Source: Oscillospiraceae bacterium (GTDB lineage: Bacteria > Bacillota > Clostridia > Oscillospirales > Oscillospiraceae). From it: a DNA stretch of 12,654 nucleotides. Positions within the stretch are counted from its first letter, which is position 1; every line of letters begins with the position of its first letter. Made by a program: the position numbers and the translations under genes. The notes under the pieces are model-generated. The model ran no database searches and was not told where the DNA came from. It was given only the letters and a program-made list of their open reading frames with translations. This document shows positions 1 to 6,977 of this stretch, piece by piece. The stretch lies in assembly GCA_029067025.1 (NCBI GenBank), contig JAIEFH010000255.1:1-12654 (forward strand). Reading direction: 5' to 3'.

Positions 1-1902
1 GGTCTGTGCCGTCCGCCCCCTGGGCCGGTGGGAGCAGACAGCCCCCCAGCAGGAAGGGATGACGTAGGTCAGGGGCATGGCGTAGCGGTAGCTGCCGCTC
101 ACCGGGGAGACCAGCAGCACCGCGATGGACAAAATGCAGGGCAGCAGGGGAAGGATGAGGCCGTACCGCTTCCGGCGCAGGGCGTCCAGGAAGAGGAACA
201 GGATCACCCAGGGGAAGAAGCCGATGCTGAACAGCAGCCCCACCCCCGGTATGTGCTGGACACCCCGCAGGGCCAGCATGATGGGCAGTTCCAGCCGCTC
301 CAGCCGGGCGGGCAGGGGTACGCACAGCTCCGGGTAGGCCATGACCTCCCGATTGTCATAGTGGGTGTAGGACAGCGGCGTCTCGTGGGGGACGTAGAAC
401 CCGGCGTACACGTTGCTGATGAGGGCCTGGACGTAGGCGTCCGGGTGGCGGCGGAGCATATCCAGCCACACCTTGTAGTAGGCGGACATCTCCTTGTCGG
501 TGGCGTCCTGGTTGAAGGTGAATTTGATATTGTCCGACTGCATGGGGTCGTACAGCACGTCGAAGCGGTCGTAGTCCAGGATGGCCCGGATGGCGTCCTC
601 CTCCTCGGGGCGCACGTCCTCGGGGTAGGTGAGGACGCACCGGGCGGTCTGCTGGAACAGCAGGCCCAGCGTCTCCTGTCTGCCGCCGGGGGCCACGTTC
701 CACATAGGCAGGAGGATGCCCGTCCAGACGATCTGGAACAGGGCCGCCGGGAGCAGCAGGGAGAGGGCGGCCCGGATCCGGGTCTGGGCGCCCTTGTACA
801 CCAGGCAGGCCAGCCCAACGAGGATAATGAAGTAGATGCCCTGGTTTTTGGAGAACATCACCAGCCATGCGTTACAAAACAGCAGGACGCAGAACCAATT
901 CTGCTTCAGTGCCGCGCCCTTAGTGCGGGCCAGTTCAAACAGCAGTACCGTCAGGGTCAGGCAGGCCAGGGAGAACAGTGAGTCCTTCAGCATGGTGATG
1001 GCGTACAGCGGGAACAGGGGGAACAGGGCGGTGAACACCAGACCGGCCCGCAGGGCCTTTTCCGACAGGCCCAGGTGGCGCAGGTAGAACCAGCCACCGG
1101 CCATGGCCAGGGCGGTGGCCAGGAGCTGGAGCAGATTGTAGGCCGCCACGCCATAGCTGATGTTTCCCAGGGCCAGCCCGAACCGGGCGAACAGGCCGAA
1201 GAGCAGGGTGGTGAAATAGGGGTGGTGGTTGGTGGCGTAGACACCCTCCCCACGGACAGCGGAGTATTTCAGCCAGTCGGTGGGGTAGTGGAGGGCCCAG
1301 GCGATCTGCATACTGGTGTCCGGGTTGTTCAGCCCAGGGAAGAAGAGGAGATAGTAGGGCAGCCAGCACAGGGCGATCAGCCCCGCCGCCGTCAGCAGCC
1401 GTCTCCAGGAAAAGGCGGCGGGGGCCAGGGATTTTTCCCCGGCCCGGTCAACCAGCCGGAAGGCCAGGAAGGCGAGACAGGCGGACAAGAGCCCCTGCCC
1501 CAAAAAGATGACAAAGGTCCGGAACAGCACGAACCGGGTGCCGAACACGGCGTTCCAGTTCTGGTTTTCGGCGTAGGAACGGCCCAGCACCTGCATGAAG
1601 GAGAACAGCGCGCCGAACACCCCCGCCGTCACCAGCTCCCGGACGGTGGGGCGCAGGCGATATACGGCGTACAGCAGCGCCCCCGCTCCCAGGGCCAGAC
1701 AGGAGGAGACGCCCACATCTGCCCGGAAGGAGCGCAGGCAGTAGACGAAAAAGCGGTACGGGCCGCCGTATCCGGCCAGGGCCTCGTCGCCGGCGTAGTA
1801 GGGCTGGATGCTCATGGAGCAGGTCAGGCTGGCGGCGATGAGGATGGACAGCAGGGCCAGCAGCGCCGCGCCACACACACGGCGTCCTCTCAGTTTGCTC
1901 AT
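1..1902 (-). CDS. DUF6020-like polytopic membrane protein (3' end beyond window)
   Basis: The frame is open for 634 codons from an ATG at 1902 to the window edge, so the C-terminus is missing. The product is strongly hydrophobic, with many predicted membrane spans on both sides of a soluble stretch at about residues 402-485. It has the layout I associate with the DUF6020 family and GT-C-like integral membrane enzymes: PGLNNPDTSMQ at 189-199, NHHPYFTT at 225-232, a LKDS loop at 305-308, QQTAR at 417-421 and SGSYRYAMPL near 602-611. The role is inferred: transfer or handling of lipid-linked sugars, probably at the outer membrane face, using a sugar phosphate made by the GT2 protein encoded just upstream. 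The ATG overlaps that gene's TGA as ATGA, which points to translational coupling and a shared promoter. DUF6020 is assigned from remembered motifs, so the family is moderately sure and the substrate unknown. Confidence 0.8.
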   Translation of the reverse strand, partial: MSKLRGRRVCGAALLALLSILIAASLTCSMSIQPYYAGDEALAGYGGPYRFFVYCLRSFRADVGVSSCLALGAGALLYAVYRLRPTVRELVTAGVFGALFSFMQVLGRSYAENQNWNAVFGTRFVLFRTFVIFLGQGLLSACLAFLAFRLVDRAGEKSLAPAAFSWRRLLTAAGLIALCWLPYYLLFFPGLNNPDTSMQIAWALHYPTDWLKYSAVRGEGVYATNHHPYFTTLLFGLFARFGLALGNISYGVAAYNLLQLLATALAMAGGWFYLRHLGLSEKALRAGLVFTALFPLFPLYAITMLKDSLFSLACLTLTVLLFELARTKGAALKQNWFCVLLFCNAWLVMFSKNQGIYFIILVGLACLVYKGAQTRIRAALSLLLPAALFQIVWTGILLPMWNVAPGGRQETLGLLFQQTARCVLTYPEDVRPEEEDAIRAILDYDRFDVLYDPMQSDNIKFTFNQDATDKEMSAYYKVWLDMLRRHPDAYVQALISNVYAGFYVPHETPLSYTHYDNREVMAYPELCVPLPARLERLELPIMLALRGVQHIPGVGLLFSIGFFPWVILFLFLDALRRKRYGLILPLLPCILSIAVLLVSPVSGSYRYAMPLTYVIPSCWGAVCSHRPRGRTAQT

Positions 1903-2843
1903 AGGCCGTTCATCCACCTCACATATTGGTCGTGGACCTGCTGGAGCTTGAACTCAAAATCCCGGCAGTCCTTTTGGCGCACGTTGTCCAGCAGCAGTCC
2001 GCAGAACAGGGACATCAGCGCCGCCACCATGACAAAGCCGCTGACGATCAGGGTGGGGAACCGGGGCACCAGGCCCGTCTGGACGTAGGTGACCAGGATG
2101 GGGATAAAGAGTCCCACGCTCACTGCCGCCAGCAGCAGGGCCAGCAGGCCAAAGAACCGCAGAGGGCAGTAGCTGCGGAACAGCCGCACGATGGTCATCA
2201 GCACCTTGGCCCCGTCGGTATAGGTGTTCAGCTTGGACTGGCTGCCCTCGGAGCGGTCGCGGTAGTCCACCACCACGTTTTCCACGTACATCTTCTTGTC
2301 CACGGCGTGTATGGTCATCTCGGTCTCGATCTCAAACCCGGCGGACAGCACGGGGAAGGTCTTGACGAACTGGTAGCTGAAGGCCCGGTAGCCGGTCATG
2401 ATATCCCGGATGTCGCTGTGGAACAGGCCGTTGATGGAGGCGCGCACCAGGGAGTTGCCGAAGTTGTGGAAGGGGCGCTTGTTCTCCTGGAAGTAGGTGG
2501 AGGACAGCCGGTCGCCCACCACCATGTCCGCCCCCTGCTCCAGCACCAGGCGGACCATCTCGGGGGCGGCATCGGCGGGGTAGGTGTCGTCCCCGTCCAG
2601 CATCAGGTAGCACTGGGCGTCAATCTCCCGGAACATCCGGCGGATGACGTTCCCCTTGCCCTGGCGGTACTCCCGGCGCACCACGGCCCCGGCCTGCCGG
2701 GCCAGCTCCCCGGTGCCGTCGGTGGAGTTGTTGTCGTAGACGTAGACCACAGCCTCGGGCAGGGCGGCGGAGATGTCCCGTACTACCTTGGCGATGGACT
2801 GGCTCTCGTTGTAGCAGGGGATCAGGACGGCAATTTGATCCAT
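1899..2843 (-). CDS. GT2 family glycosyltransferase, polyprenyl-phosphate sugar synthase type
   Basis: This is a 314-aa GT-A enzyme followed by two membrane helices. Visible motifs are IPCYNE (8-13), DNNSTDGT (37-44), QGKGNVIRRMF (61-71), the metal-binding DGDDTYP (83-89), GDR (110-112) and GFEIETEM (169-176). Helices lie at about 229-253 and 263-286, followed by a short charged tail. Family knowledge places such proteins with dolichol/undecaprenyl-phosphate hexose synthases, which move a sugar from a nucleotide donor to a lipid phosphate on the cytoplasmic face. The ATG at 2843 was chosen because GGAGG lies 11 nt upstream and the glycosyltransferase fold begins at once; a longer in-frame start at 2915 lies inside the promoter -10 region. 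It overlaps the downstream membrane-protein gene by 4 nt, so the two probably act as donor synthase and transferase. The actual sugar cannot be read from the sequence. Confidence 0.9.
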   Translation of the reverse strand: MDQIAVLIPCYNESQSIAKVVRDISAALPEAVVYVYDNNSTDGTGELARQAGAVVRREYRQGKGNVIRRMFREIDAQCYLMLDGDDTYPADAAPEMVRLVLEQGADMVVGDRLSSTYFQENKRPFHNFGNSLVRASINGLFHSDIRDIMTGYRAFSYQFVKTFPVLSAGFEIETEMTIHAVDKKMYVENVVVDYRDRSEGSQSKLNTYTDGAKVLMTIVRLFRSYCPLRFFGLLALLLAAVSVGLFIPILVTYVQTGLVPRFPTLIVSGFVMVAALMSLFCGLLLDNVRQKDCRDFEFKLQQVHDQYVRWMNGL

Positions 2844-2905
2844 AAGCGGCGTTTCCTCCCCCATGCGGCCCCAGGCCGCGCTTTTTCTGGAATGTATTTG
2901 CAAGA

Positions 2906-2934
2906 ATGGTATCATAAATAGACAGGGGTGTCAA
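2906..2934 (-). promoter_or_regulatory. sigma-A promoter of the GT2/membrane-protein pair
   Basis: On the minus strand a perfect -35 TTGACA (2934-2929) is followed after exactly 17 nt by a -10 TACCAT (2911-2906). It lies about 60 nt upstream of the GT2 start codon and just downstream of the metallopeptidase gene's hairpin. Confidence 0.8.
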
Positions 2935-2941
2935 GGACAGC

Positions 2942-2973
2942 GCGGCGGCGCGGGAAGCGTCCCGCGCCGCCGC
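2942..2973 (-). other. GC-rich perfect hairpin after the metallopeptidase gene
   Basis: A 14-bp perfect inverted repeat (arms 2942-2955 and 2960-2973, 4-nt loop) begins 5 nt past the metallopeptidase stop codon. On the minus strand the 3' arm is not followed by a T-run but by GCTGTCC and then the next promoter's -35, so it is not a standard intrinsic terminator. It could stabilise the 3' end of the mRNA or pause polymerase. Confidence 0.6.
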
Positions 2974-2978
2974 TGGCG

Positions 2979-3758
2979 TCACTGTTCCGACTTTTGAATA
3001 TGGCTTCTGATCTCCGCCTCGTGGGCCTGGCAGTAGGCGTAGCTGTTTTTCATAAAGTCCTCAATGCCTTGTGTGCGGTACATCCCGTCCAGCGTATCCA
3101 GGATCGGTGCGCCGCCCGCCGCCATGTCGAAGAAGTAGGGGTAGATGCAGCCGCCGTTCTCCCGGGGGAAATAGGGGTTGATGGAGCTGAGGCGGGGATC
3201 CCGCATGACGGGCTCCACCACCATTTCGCTGAGGATCCACTTCAAAGATGGTGTTTCGTATTCCTCCCAGCGATCCCCGGACAGCCGGTTCCACACATGG
3301 AACCAGACGAAGTGGATGAGCTCATGGATGCTCAGCCCGATGGCCCCCCGCTCACTGTTCAGATAAAAGACGTCAAAGCGCCGCTCTTGCAAAAAGCGCG
3401 GACAGACGGGGTTCATGCTGACGTGGCACCGCAGGTCGTTGAACAGGCCGGCGCAATCGACGTGGAAAGCGTCCGTCAGGGCCGCGGTGATCTGGTCTTT
3501 GCAGTTGGCCCAGTGCCGGGAATACAGATGTACCTTTTCGTTGATGGTGTCCTCCAGCTGGACGTAAACGTCCCGCAGGGTGCGCTCGATGTAGTCTTTC
3601 CGCTGGGGAAAGGGCAGGCGGTCGGCGTAAGCCTTGTCGAGCTGGGGGTAGAAATGGTAGAGGGGCTCCGACCAGAAGGCGGTCTGGCCCTCTTCCTGAA
3701 ATGCCATGATGCTTTGGAGCATATCGTCTATGCCGGGATTTACAAAGGTCACGTCCAT
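2979..3758 (-). CDS. putative HExxH zinc metallopeptidase, cytoplasmic
   Basis: The product is 259 aa. The only recognisable motif is SIHELIHF, with HELIH at residues 145-149, followed by a helix holding further acidic residues (SEMVVEP, E178/E182). That fits a gluzincin arrangement, HExxH plus a downstream glutamate about 30 residues on. No signal peptide or membrane span is visible, so a cytoplasmic location is likely. The N-terminal half is helical, charged and aromatic, without known repeats; the C-terminal half has many Tyr/Phe and an NPYFPRENGG stretch. The ATG at 3758 was chosen because AAGGAGG ends 8 nt before it. The gene stands alone, with its own promoter, behind the terminator of the CmpB-type gene. 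I do not recognise the family by name; peptidase activity is inferred from the motif only, and the substrate is unknown. Confidence 0.75.
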   Translation of the reverse strand: MDVTFVNPGIDDMLQSIMAFQEEGQTAFWSEPLYHFYPQLDKAYADRLPFPQRKDYIERTLRDVYVQLEDTINEKVHLYSRHWANCKDQITAALTDAFHVDCAGLFNDLRCHVSMNPVCPRFLQERRFDVFYLNSERGAIGLSIHELIHFVWFHVWNRLSGDRWEEYETPSLKWILSEMVVEPVMRDPRLSSINPYFPRENGGCIYPYFFDMAAGGAPILDTLDGMYRTQGIEDFMKNSYAYCQAHEAEIRSHIQKSEQ

Positions 3759-3795
3759 GTGCCGTGCCTCCTTCCAGGTTTTATCGATCGGGTCC

Positions 3796-3824
3796 ATTTT
3801 ATCATAGGCGCCCGCTTGATTCAA
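3796..3824 (-). promoter_or_regulatory. promoter of the metallopeptidase gene
   Basis: On the minus strand -35 TTGAAT (3824-3819) and -10 TAAAAT (3801-3796) are separated by 17 nt. It lies between the upstream gene's terminator and the AAGGAGG of the metallopeptidase gene. Confidence 0.65.
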
Positions 3825-3844
3825 TGCGTAAAAGCCGGAGAACG

Positions 3845-3874
3845 AAAAAAGCCCTCCCCAACAAGGGAGGGCTT
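3845..3874 (-). terminator. intrinsic terminator of the CmpB-type gene
   Basis: GCCCTCCC pairs with GGGAGGGC (3865-3872 with 3851-3858, extended by two A:T pairs), and the minus-strand transcript continues into six U residues (3850-3845). It starts 4 nt after the stop codon of the gene ending at 3878. Confidence 0.9.
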
Positions 3875-3877
3875 CTC

Positions 3878-4399
3878 TTATTCCAGGGCGTACCACTTCA
3901 GCACGTCGGTGGTGCCTGCCCGGCGCAGGGCCGCACAGGACACCAGCATATCCGCGTTCAGCACGATGAGGGCGGGGGGGCCCAACCAGGCCGGAATGCC
4001 CGCCGCCAGCGCCGCCACCAGCGGGTGGACGGCGTACACCAGCAGGAGGGACAGCACCGTCCAGCAGGCGGAGAACACCGGGCACACCAGCCCGTCCAGG
4101 CTGCCGGGGAAATTGGAGTAGTCCCAGAACTCCACCCCCAGCGCGAAGCGGTAGAACGCCCCCATGATGAACTCCGCCCCTGTGGTCGCCAGGGCTCCCA
4201 CCGCCATCACCCACAGGGGGCTTTTTATCATGGGGGCCAGCCACACCACCAGGCACGCCCCCAGCCCGTACACCGGGCACAGGGGGAGCAGGAGCAGGCA
4301 CTTGCGGTCCTTTTTGGGGTGATGGATGGCCCGGGCAAAGGCCACCTCCAGCAAAAAGCCCGCGAAGCTGTAGATGATGAAATACCAGAGCCAGCGCAT
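3878..4399 (-). CDS. putative ABC-transporter type IV / CmpB-like membrane protein (DUF1113 family)
   Basis: This 173-aa protein is almost entirely hydrophobic, with about five predicted helices. It begins YFIIYSFAGFLLEV, has PLCPVYGLGACLVV in the second helix, and carries the family-typical FWDYSNFPGSLDGLVCPVFS segment in its middle. These match what I know of the ABC_trans_CmpB (PF06541) family of small bacterial membrane proteins. Despite the name their transport role is not proven, and no ATPase gene is nearby. The start ATG at 4399 fits because the first family helix begins within a few residues. Its only plausible upstream signal is a GGGGTGGGG stretch that also forms the 3' arm of a terminator hairpin. 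It lies downstream of, and on the same strand as, the XRE/membrane regulator gene, with no separate promoter visible, so expression probably depends on read-through. Confidence 0.8.
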   Translation of the reverse strand: MRWLWYFIIYSFAGFLLEVAFARAIHHPKKDRKCLLLLPLCPVYGLGACLVVWLAPMIKSPLWVMAVGALATTGAEFIMGAFYRFALGVEFWDYSNFPGSLDGLVCPVFSACWTVLSLLLVYAVHPLVAALAAGIPAWLGPPALIVLNADMLVSCAALRRAGTTDVLKWYALE

Positions 4400-4445
4400 A
4401 AAAAAATCCCCACCCCATTTTCTTTTCTTGAAAATAGGATGGGGA
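4400..4445 (-). terminator. terminator/attenuator fused to the CmpB-type start codon
   Basis: On the minus strand a 15-bp stem (arms 4444-4430 and 4422-4408, two G:T pairs, 7-nt loop, one further A:T pair) is followed by A and then seven T residues (4406-4400) that run directly into the ATG at 4399. It is a full intrinsic terminator for the XRE gene. Its 3' arm holds the only purine-rich, Shine-Dalgarno-like stretch of the next gene. Confidence 0.8.
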
Positions 4446-4475
4446 AACGGGGGCGGTTTGATGCAGGGAATTTTT

Positions 4476-5150
4476 TTACTTTTTCGCGGTCTGACGGCGG
4501 CGCAGGAGGGACAATACCACCATTACGGCCGCACCCGTTAACAGATAGGCGGCAAAATAGCAGGTCAGCGCTTGCATGGGCGTGCCCATCCATCCGCGCA
4601 GATCAGATACCCAGTTGAAGGCAAGAATTACCGGAATGGGAGGCAGAAGCCAGCATACGGTTCCGTAAAAATGGAATCGGGCAGTGTTCCGACCGTCTCC
4701 CATGCGGGGAGTGGCCAGTTCAAACAGCACCACGCCCAGCATTTGGATCATGAAGCCAACAACGAGCGGCCTGACGGTATGGTTTCCAAACCGATAGAAT
4801 AGTAAGCCGGTCACCAAACCGATGGCGCACACACCCAAGGACAGCGCGAAGGCATTGTGAATCCAGCCCTGTTCGTTCAGGTGGGCGGCGCTTGCATGGG
4901 CGGCGCTTGCGCCGCCATTCCCAGCGGTGGGCAGGGCCGCGCCCTGCTCGTCCACCTCGTCCCGGAGCAGATAGTCGCAGCTCACGCCGAAAATGCGGCT
5001 GAGCTGAACCACGTTCTCCGTGTCCGGCACGGTTTCATCTAATTCCCACTTGCTCACCGCCTGCCGGGACACGGTGAGCTGGGCGGCAAGCTGCTCCTGG
5101 GACAGGCCGCTCTGCTTGCGCAGCTGCTGCAATTTTTCTCCTAGTTTCAT
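4476..5150 (-). CDS. XRE-family transcriptional regulator with C-terminal membrane domain
   Basis: The 224-aa protein opens with a classic Cro/CI-type helix-turn-helix (residues 4-62: LRKQSGLSQEQLA, VSRQAVSKWE, FGVSCDYLL). A low-complexity Ala/Gly linker (70-92) holds a short SAAHASAAH duplication. It is followed by four hydrophobic segments at roughly 98-119, 125-146, 162-180 and 191-215, and a basic tail. DNA-binding heads on membrane anchors are common in Firmicutes and usually sense envelope state or control a neighbouring membrane gene, here perhaps the CmpB-type protein just downstream. The ATG at 5150 has AGGAGG upstream at a 9-nt spacing and gives the standard domain start. Its own consensus promoter lies 55 nt further up. 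The ligand is unknown; the regulator call is firm. Confidence 0.9.
   Translation of the reverse strand: MKLGEKLQQLRKQSGLSQEQLAAQLTVSRQAVSKWELDETVPDTENVVQLSRIFGVSCDYLLRDEVDEQGAALPTAGNGGASAAHASAAHLNEQGWIHNAFALSLGVCAIGLVTGLLFYRFGNHTVRPLVVGFMIQMLGVVLFELATPRMGDGRNTARFHFYGTVCWLLPPIPVILAFNWVSDLRGWMGTPMQALTCYFAAYLLTGAAVMVVLSLLRRRQTAKK
4883..4916 (-). repeat. 15-bp imperfect tandem duplication with a GC palindrome in the XRE linker
   Basis: Two adjacent 15-bp units (4883-4897 and 4898-4912) match at 13 of 15 positions and encode the Ala-Ser-Ala-Ala-His repeats. The second unit runs into an 8-bp perfect palindrome, GGCGGCGC-tt-GCGCCGCC (4899-4916). It lies in the disordered linker between the DNA-binding and membrane domains, where length changes should be tolerated. 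Confidence 0.7.
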
Positions 5151-5204
5151 GGTGATATACCTCCTGAATGCGGCAGGGGCCGCCGGGTTCGCTAGCGTGC
5201 CTCC

Positions 5205-5233
5205 ATGATAGCCGTTTTCCCCTTTGCGGTCAA
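5205..5233 (-). promoter_or_regulatory. sigma-A promoter of the XRE regulator gene
   Basis: On the minus strand -35 TTGACC (5233-5228) and -10 TATCAT (5210-5205) are exactly 17 nt apart. A small palindrome, GCAACttcagGTTGC (5256-5270), lies 23 nt above the -35 and could be an operator or the rest of a 3' hairpin of the recombinase mRNA. Confidence 0.75.
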
Positions 5234-5296
5234 CCAAATCGGGCTGGAATTTCCGCAACTTCAGGTTGCAAAACCGTGCTTCGCTTTTGGTTTCAA

Positions 5297-6835
5297 TTAA
5301 AATTTCCAGGTAATCGACACGTTCTGCTGGCCTGTTGCCGGGTGCTTCTCACCGATTTCGATGTGGTCGATCAGGCCCACCACCAGCTCCCGGGGAACGG
5401 GTTTCAGCTTTAACAACTCCCGGGCTTTTTCCATCAGGTCGGCCTGCTGCCGGGGCTGCTCCCGGTTCCTAAGCTCCTCGTCGATAGTCCCCAGCCGCTG
5501 TTCCAGGCGGCTTTTTTCATTGAGAAAGCTTTTATTTAGTTCCATGAACTGTCCCTCACTGATGATGCCCGCCACCTTATCTAAGTATAGGGCTTTCAGT
5601 GCTTGGCTCCGCTTTTCTAATTGAGCGGCGAGGGCCTTTCGCTCCTGCTTCAACGCCTCCTGGCGGGTGTCCTTCTGGGGCTGGATGTCCTTAGCGTCCA
5701 GTTGGTAGCAGGTCTGGACGCAGCAGCGGATGCGGTCGGATACCAGGTCGATGAGCTGATCCAGCCGGACAGAGTGGCGGGAGCAGAGTTTGCCCTTCCC
5801 GCTGTCAGCGTACAGCTTACAGCGCAGGTAGGACTGCTTGCCGTTGGAGCACTTGCTCATGGTGGAACCGCAGTCCGCGCACTTTACCAGCCCGGACAGC
5901 AGATGGGCCTCGCCGGAGCCGTCCGTTTTGGTGCGCAGATGCAGGCCCCGCTGGACGGCCTGAAAGGTGGCCCGATCGATGATGGCCTCGTGGGTGCCCT
6001 CCACCCGGTACCACTGGTCCTCTGGGGTGTCGACGATGACCTTGGACTTGTAGCTCACCTTTTTCCTGCGGCCCTGGATCATGACCCCGGTGTACATCTC
6101 ATTTCGCAAAATCCTCCAGATGGTGGTTTTGTTCCACAGTCCAAAGTCGTTTTTTACCGGATGGTTGCAGGTCCAGCCCCGTTCCGCTTTGTACCGTGTC
6201 GGGTTGGGCACCCCCTGCTGGTTGAGCAGATGGGCAATGCGCTGCCGCCCGTGGCCCTCCAAAGACCATCGGAAAATCTGCCGCACCACCTCTGCTGCTT
6301 CTGGGTCGGGAATAATGTGGTTTTTGTCCGCCGGGTCTTTCTGGTAGCCGTAGATGGGGAACCCGCCGATATACTTGCCCTCTCGCCGCTTCAGGTCGAA
6401 CACCATGCGGACATTCTCGGACAGGTCCTCCAGATACCACTCATTCACCAGGCCGTTGATTTGCCGGGCCTTTTTGTTGCCCTTCACCTCGGTGTCGGCA
6501 TTGTCCGCCACGGCGATGAAGCGAATGCCCCAGATCGGGAACAGACCGTGGATGTACTTTTCCACCAACTCCATGTCGCGGGTAAACCGGGACTGGGATT
6601 TGCACAGGACGATTTGGAATTTATTTTGCCTGGCGGCCTGGATCATGCGGTTGAAATCAGGGCGGTCGCTGTCCACGCCGGAGAAATCCTCATCACAGTA
6701 GATCGAGTAGATGTCCCAGCCATGTTCGATGGCGTAGTGGGTGAGCAGTGATTTTTGGTTTTGGATGCTTTCGGACTCAGATTGATGCTTGTCTTCGTCC
6801 TCCTTACTCAGCCGTGTATAGATTGCGCAAAGGAT
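5297..6835 (-). CDS. large serine recombinase; start codon not canonical
   Basis: This 512-residue frame encodes a site-specific serine recombinase. The catalytic domain begins IYTRLSKED, with the nucleophile Ser10 and Arg8, and has SQSRFTRDMELVEKY (80-94) with further active-site arginines. The recombinase domain (about 150-300) includes GKYIGGFPIYGY and GVPNPTRYK. A zinc ribbon has Cys319, 322, 339 and 351, a coiled coil spans about 390-460, and the end is IEIGEK...VSITWKF. Such enzymes integrate and excise ICEs or transposons of the Tn4451/Tn1549 type. The frame is closed by TGA at 6841-6839 and has no ATG, GTG or TTG before GTG at 6676, which would remove Ser10. ATC at 6835 sits 8 nt after AGGAGG and is taken as start here, either as a rare initiator or as a mutated ATG. 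Everything after that is intact, so it is either functional or very recently inactivated. Confidence 0.85.
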   Translation of the reverse strand: MLCAIYTRLSKEDEDKHQSESESIQNQKSLLTHYAIEHGWDIYSIYCDEDFSGVDSDRPDFNRMIQAARQNKFQIVLCKSQSRFTRDMELVEKYIHGLFPIWGIRFIAVADNADTEVKGNKKARQINGLVNEWYLEDLSENVRMVFDLKRREGKYIGGFPIYGYQKDPADKNHIIPDPEAAEVVRQIFRWSLEGHGRQRIAHLLNQQGVPNPTRYKAERGWTCNHPVKNDFGLWNKTTIWRILRNEMYTGVMIQGRRKKVSYKSKVIVDTPEDQWYRVEGTHEAIIDRATFQAVQRGLHLRTKTDGSGEAHLLSGLVKCADCGSTMSKCSNGKQSYLRCKLYADSGKGKLCSRHSVRLDQLIDLVSDRIRCCVQTCYQLDAKDIQPQKDTRQEALKQERKALAAQLEKRSQALKALYLDKVAGIISEGQFMELNKSFLNEKSRLEQRLGTIDEELRNREQPRQQADLMEKARELLKLKPVPRELVVGLIDHIEIGEKHPATGQQNVSITWKF

Positions 6836-6843
6836 TTGTCACA

Positions 6844-6850
6844 CCTCCTC
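6844..6850 (-). promoter_or_regulatory. strong Shine-Dalgarno of the recombinase, overlapping the micro-ORF stop
   Basis: GAGGAGG on the minus strand (6850-6844) is 8 nt from the ATC codon that opens the recombinase frame. The TGA of the second micro-ORF (6851-6849) lies partly inside it. The GTG triplets nearby (6844-6842 and 6842-6840) are too close to the SD to be starts, and both are out of frame or followed directly by stop. Confidence 0.7.
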
Positions 6851-6977
6851 AAAGGCGTAACTGCTCAATATCGTGGTGGGACAAGAGCAGTCGGGCCGCA
6901 AGGATTTCGTTGAAATGCCCGCGCCGGAAAAATGAAACGCCCCAAAACAGCGGCGTGTTTTGAGGCGGTGGCGTCAT
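6849..6977 (-). CDS. micro-ORF B, 42 aa, coupled to the recombinase
   Basis: A 42-codon frame runs from ATG 6977 to TGA 6849. Its first half is MTPPPQNTPLFWG, rather proline-rich. The second half, FRRGHFNEILAARLLLSHH followed by DIEQLRL, looks like one amphipathic helix. The ATG overlaps the stop of micro-ORF A as ATGA, and the TGA sits in the Shine-Dalgarno of the recombinase, so ribosomes could pass along all three. There is no independent ribosome binding site. I do not recognise the protein. It could be the tail of a longer gene lost from a mobile element, or a small coupled leader. Confidence 0.4.
   Translation of the reverse strand: MTPPPQNTPLFWGVSFFRRGHFNEILAARLLLSHHDIEQLRL

Noticed and set aside
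28..981. Long plus-strand open frame at the left end
   Set aside because: The opposite strand holds a continuous 634-codon membrane protein with family motifs; the plus frame has none.
2979..4418. A single 479-codon minus-strand frame joining the CmpB region to the metallopeptidase
   Set aside because: Its first 220 residues are an out-of-frame reading of the CmpB-type gene and run through that gene's terminator and the metallopeptidase promoter; the ribosome site supports a start at 3758.
5621..6751. A 376-codon plus-strand open frame opposite the recombinase
   Set aside because: It mirrors the codon pattern of a clear serine recombinase, has no ribosome site, and its protein is low-complexity with no motif.
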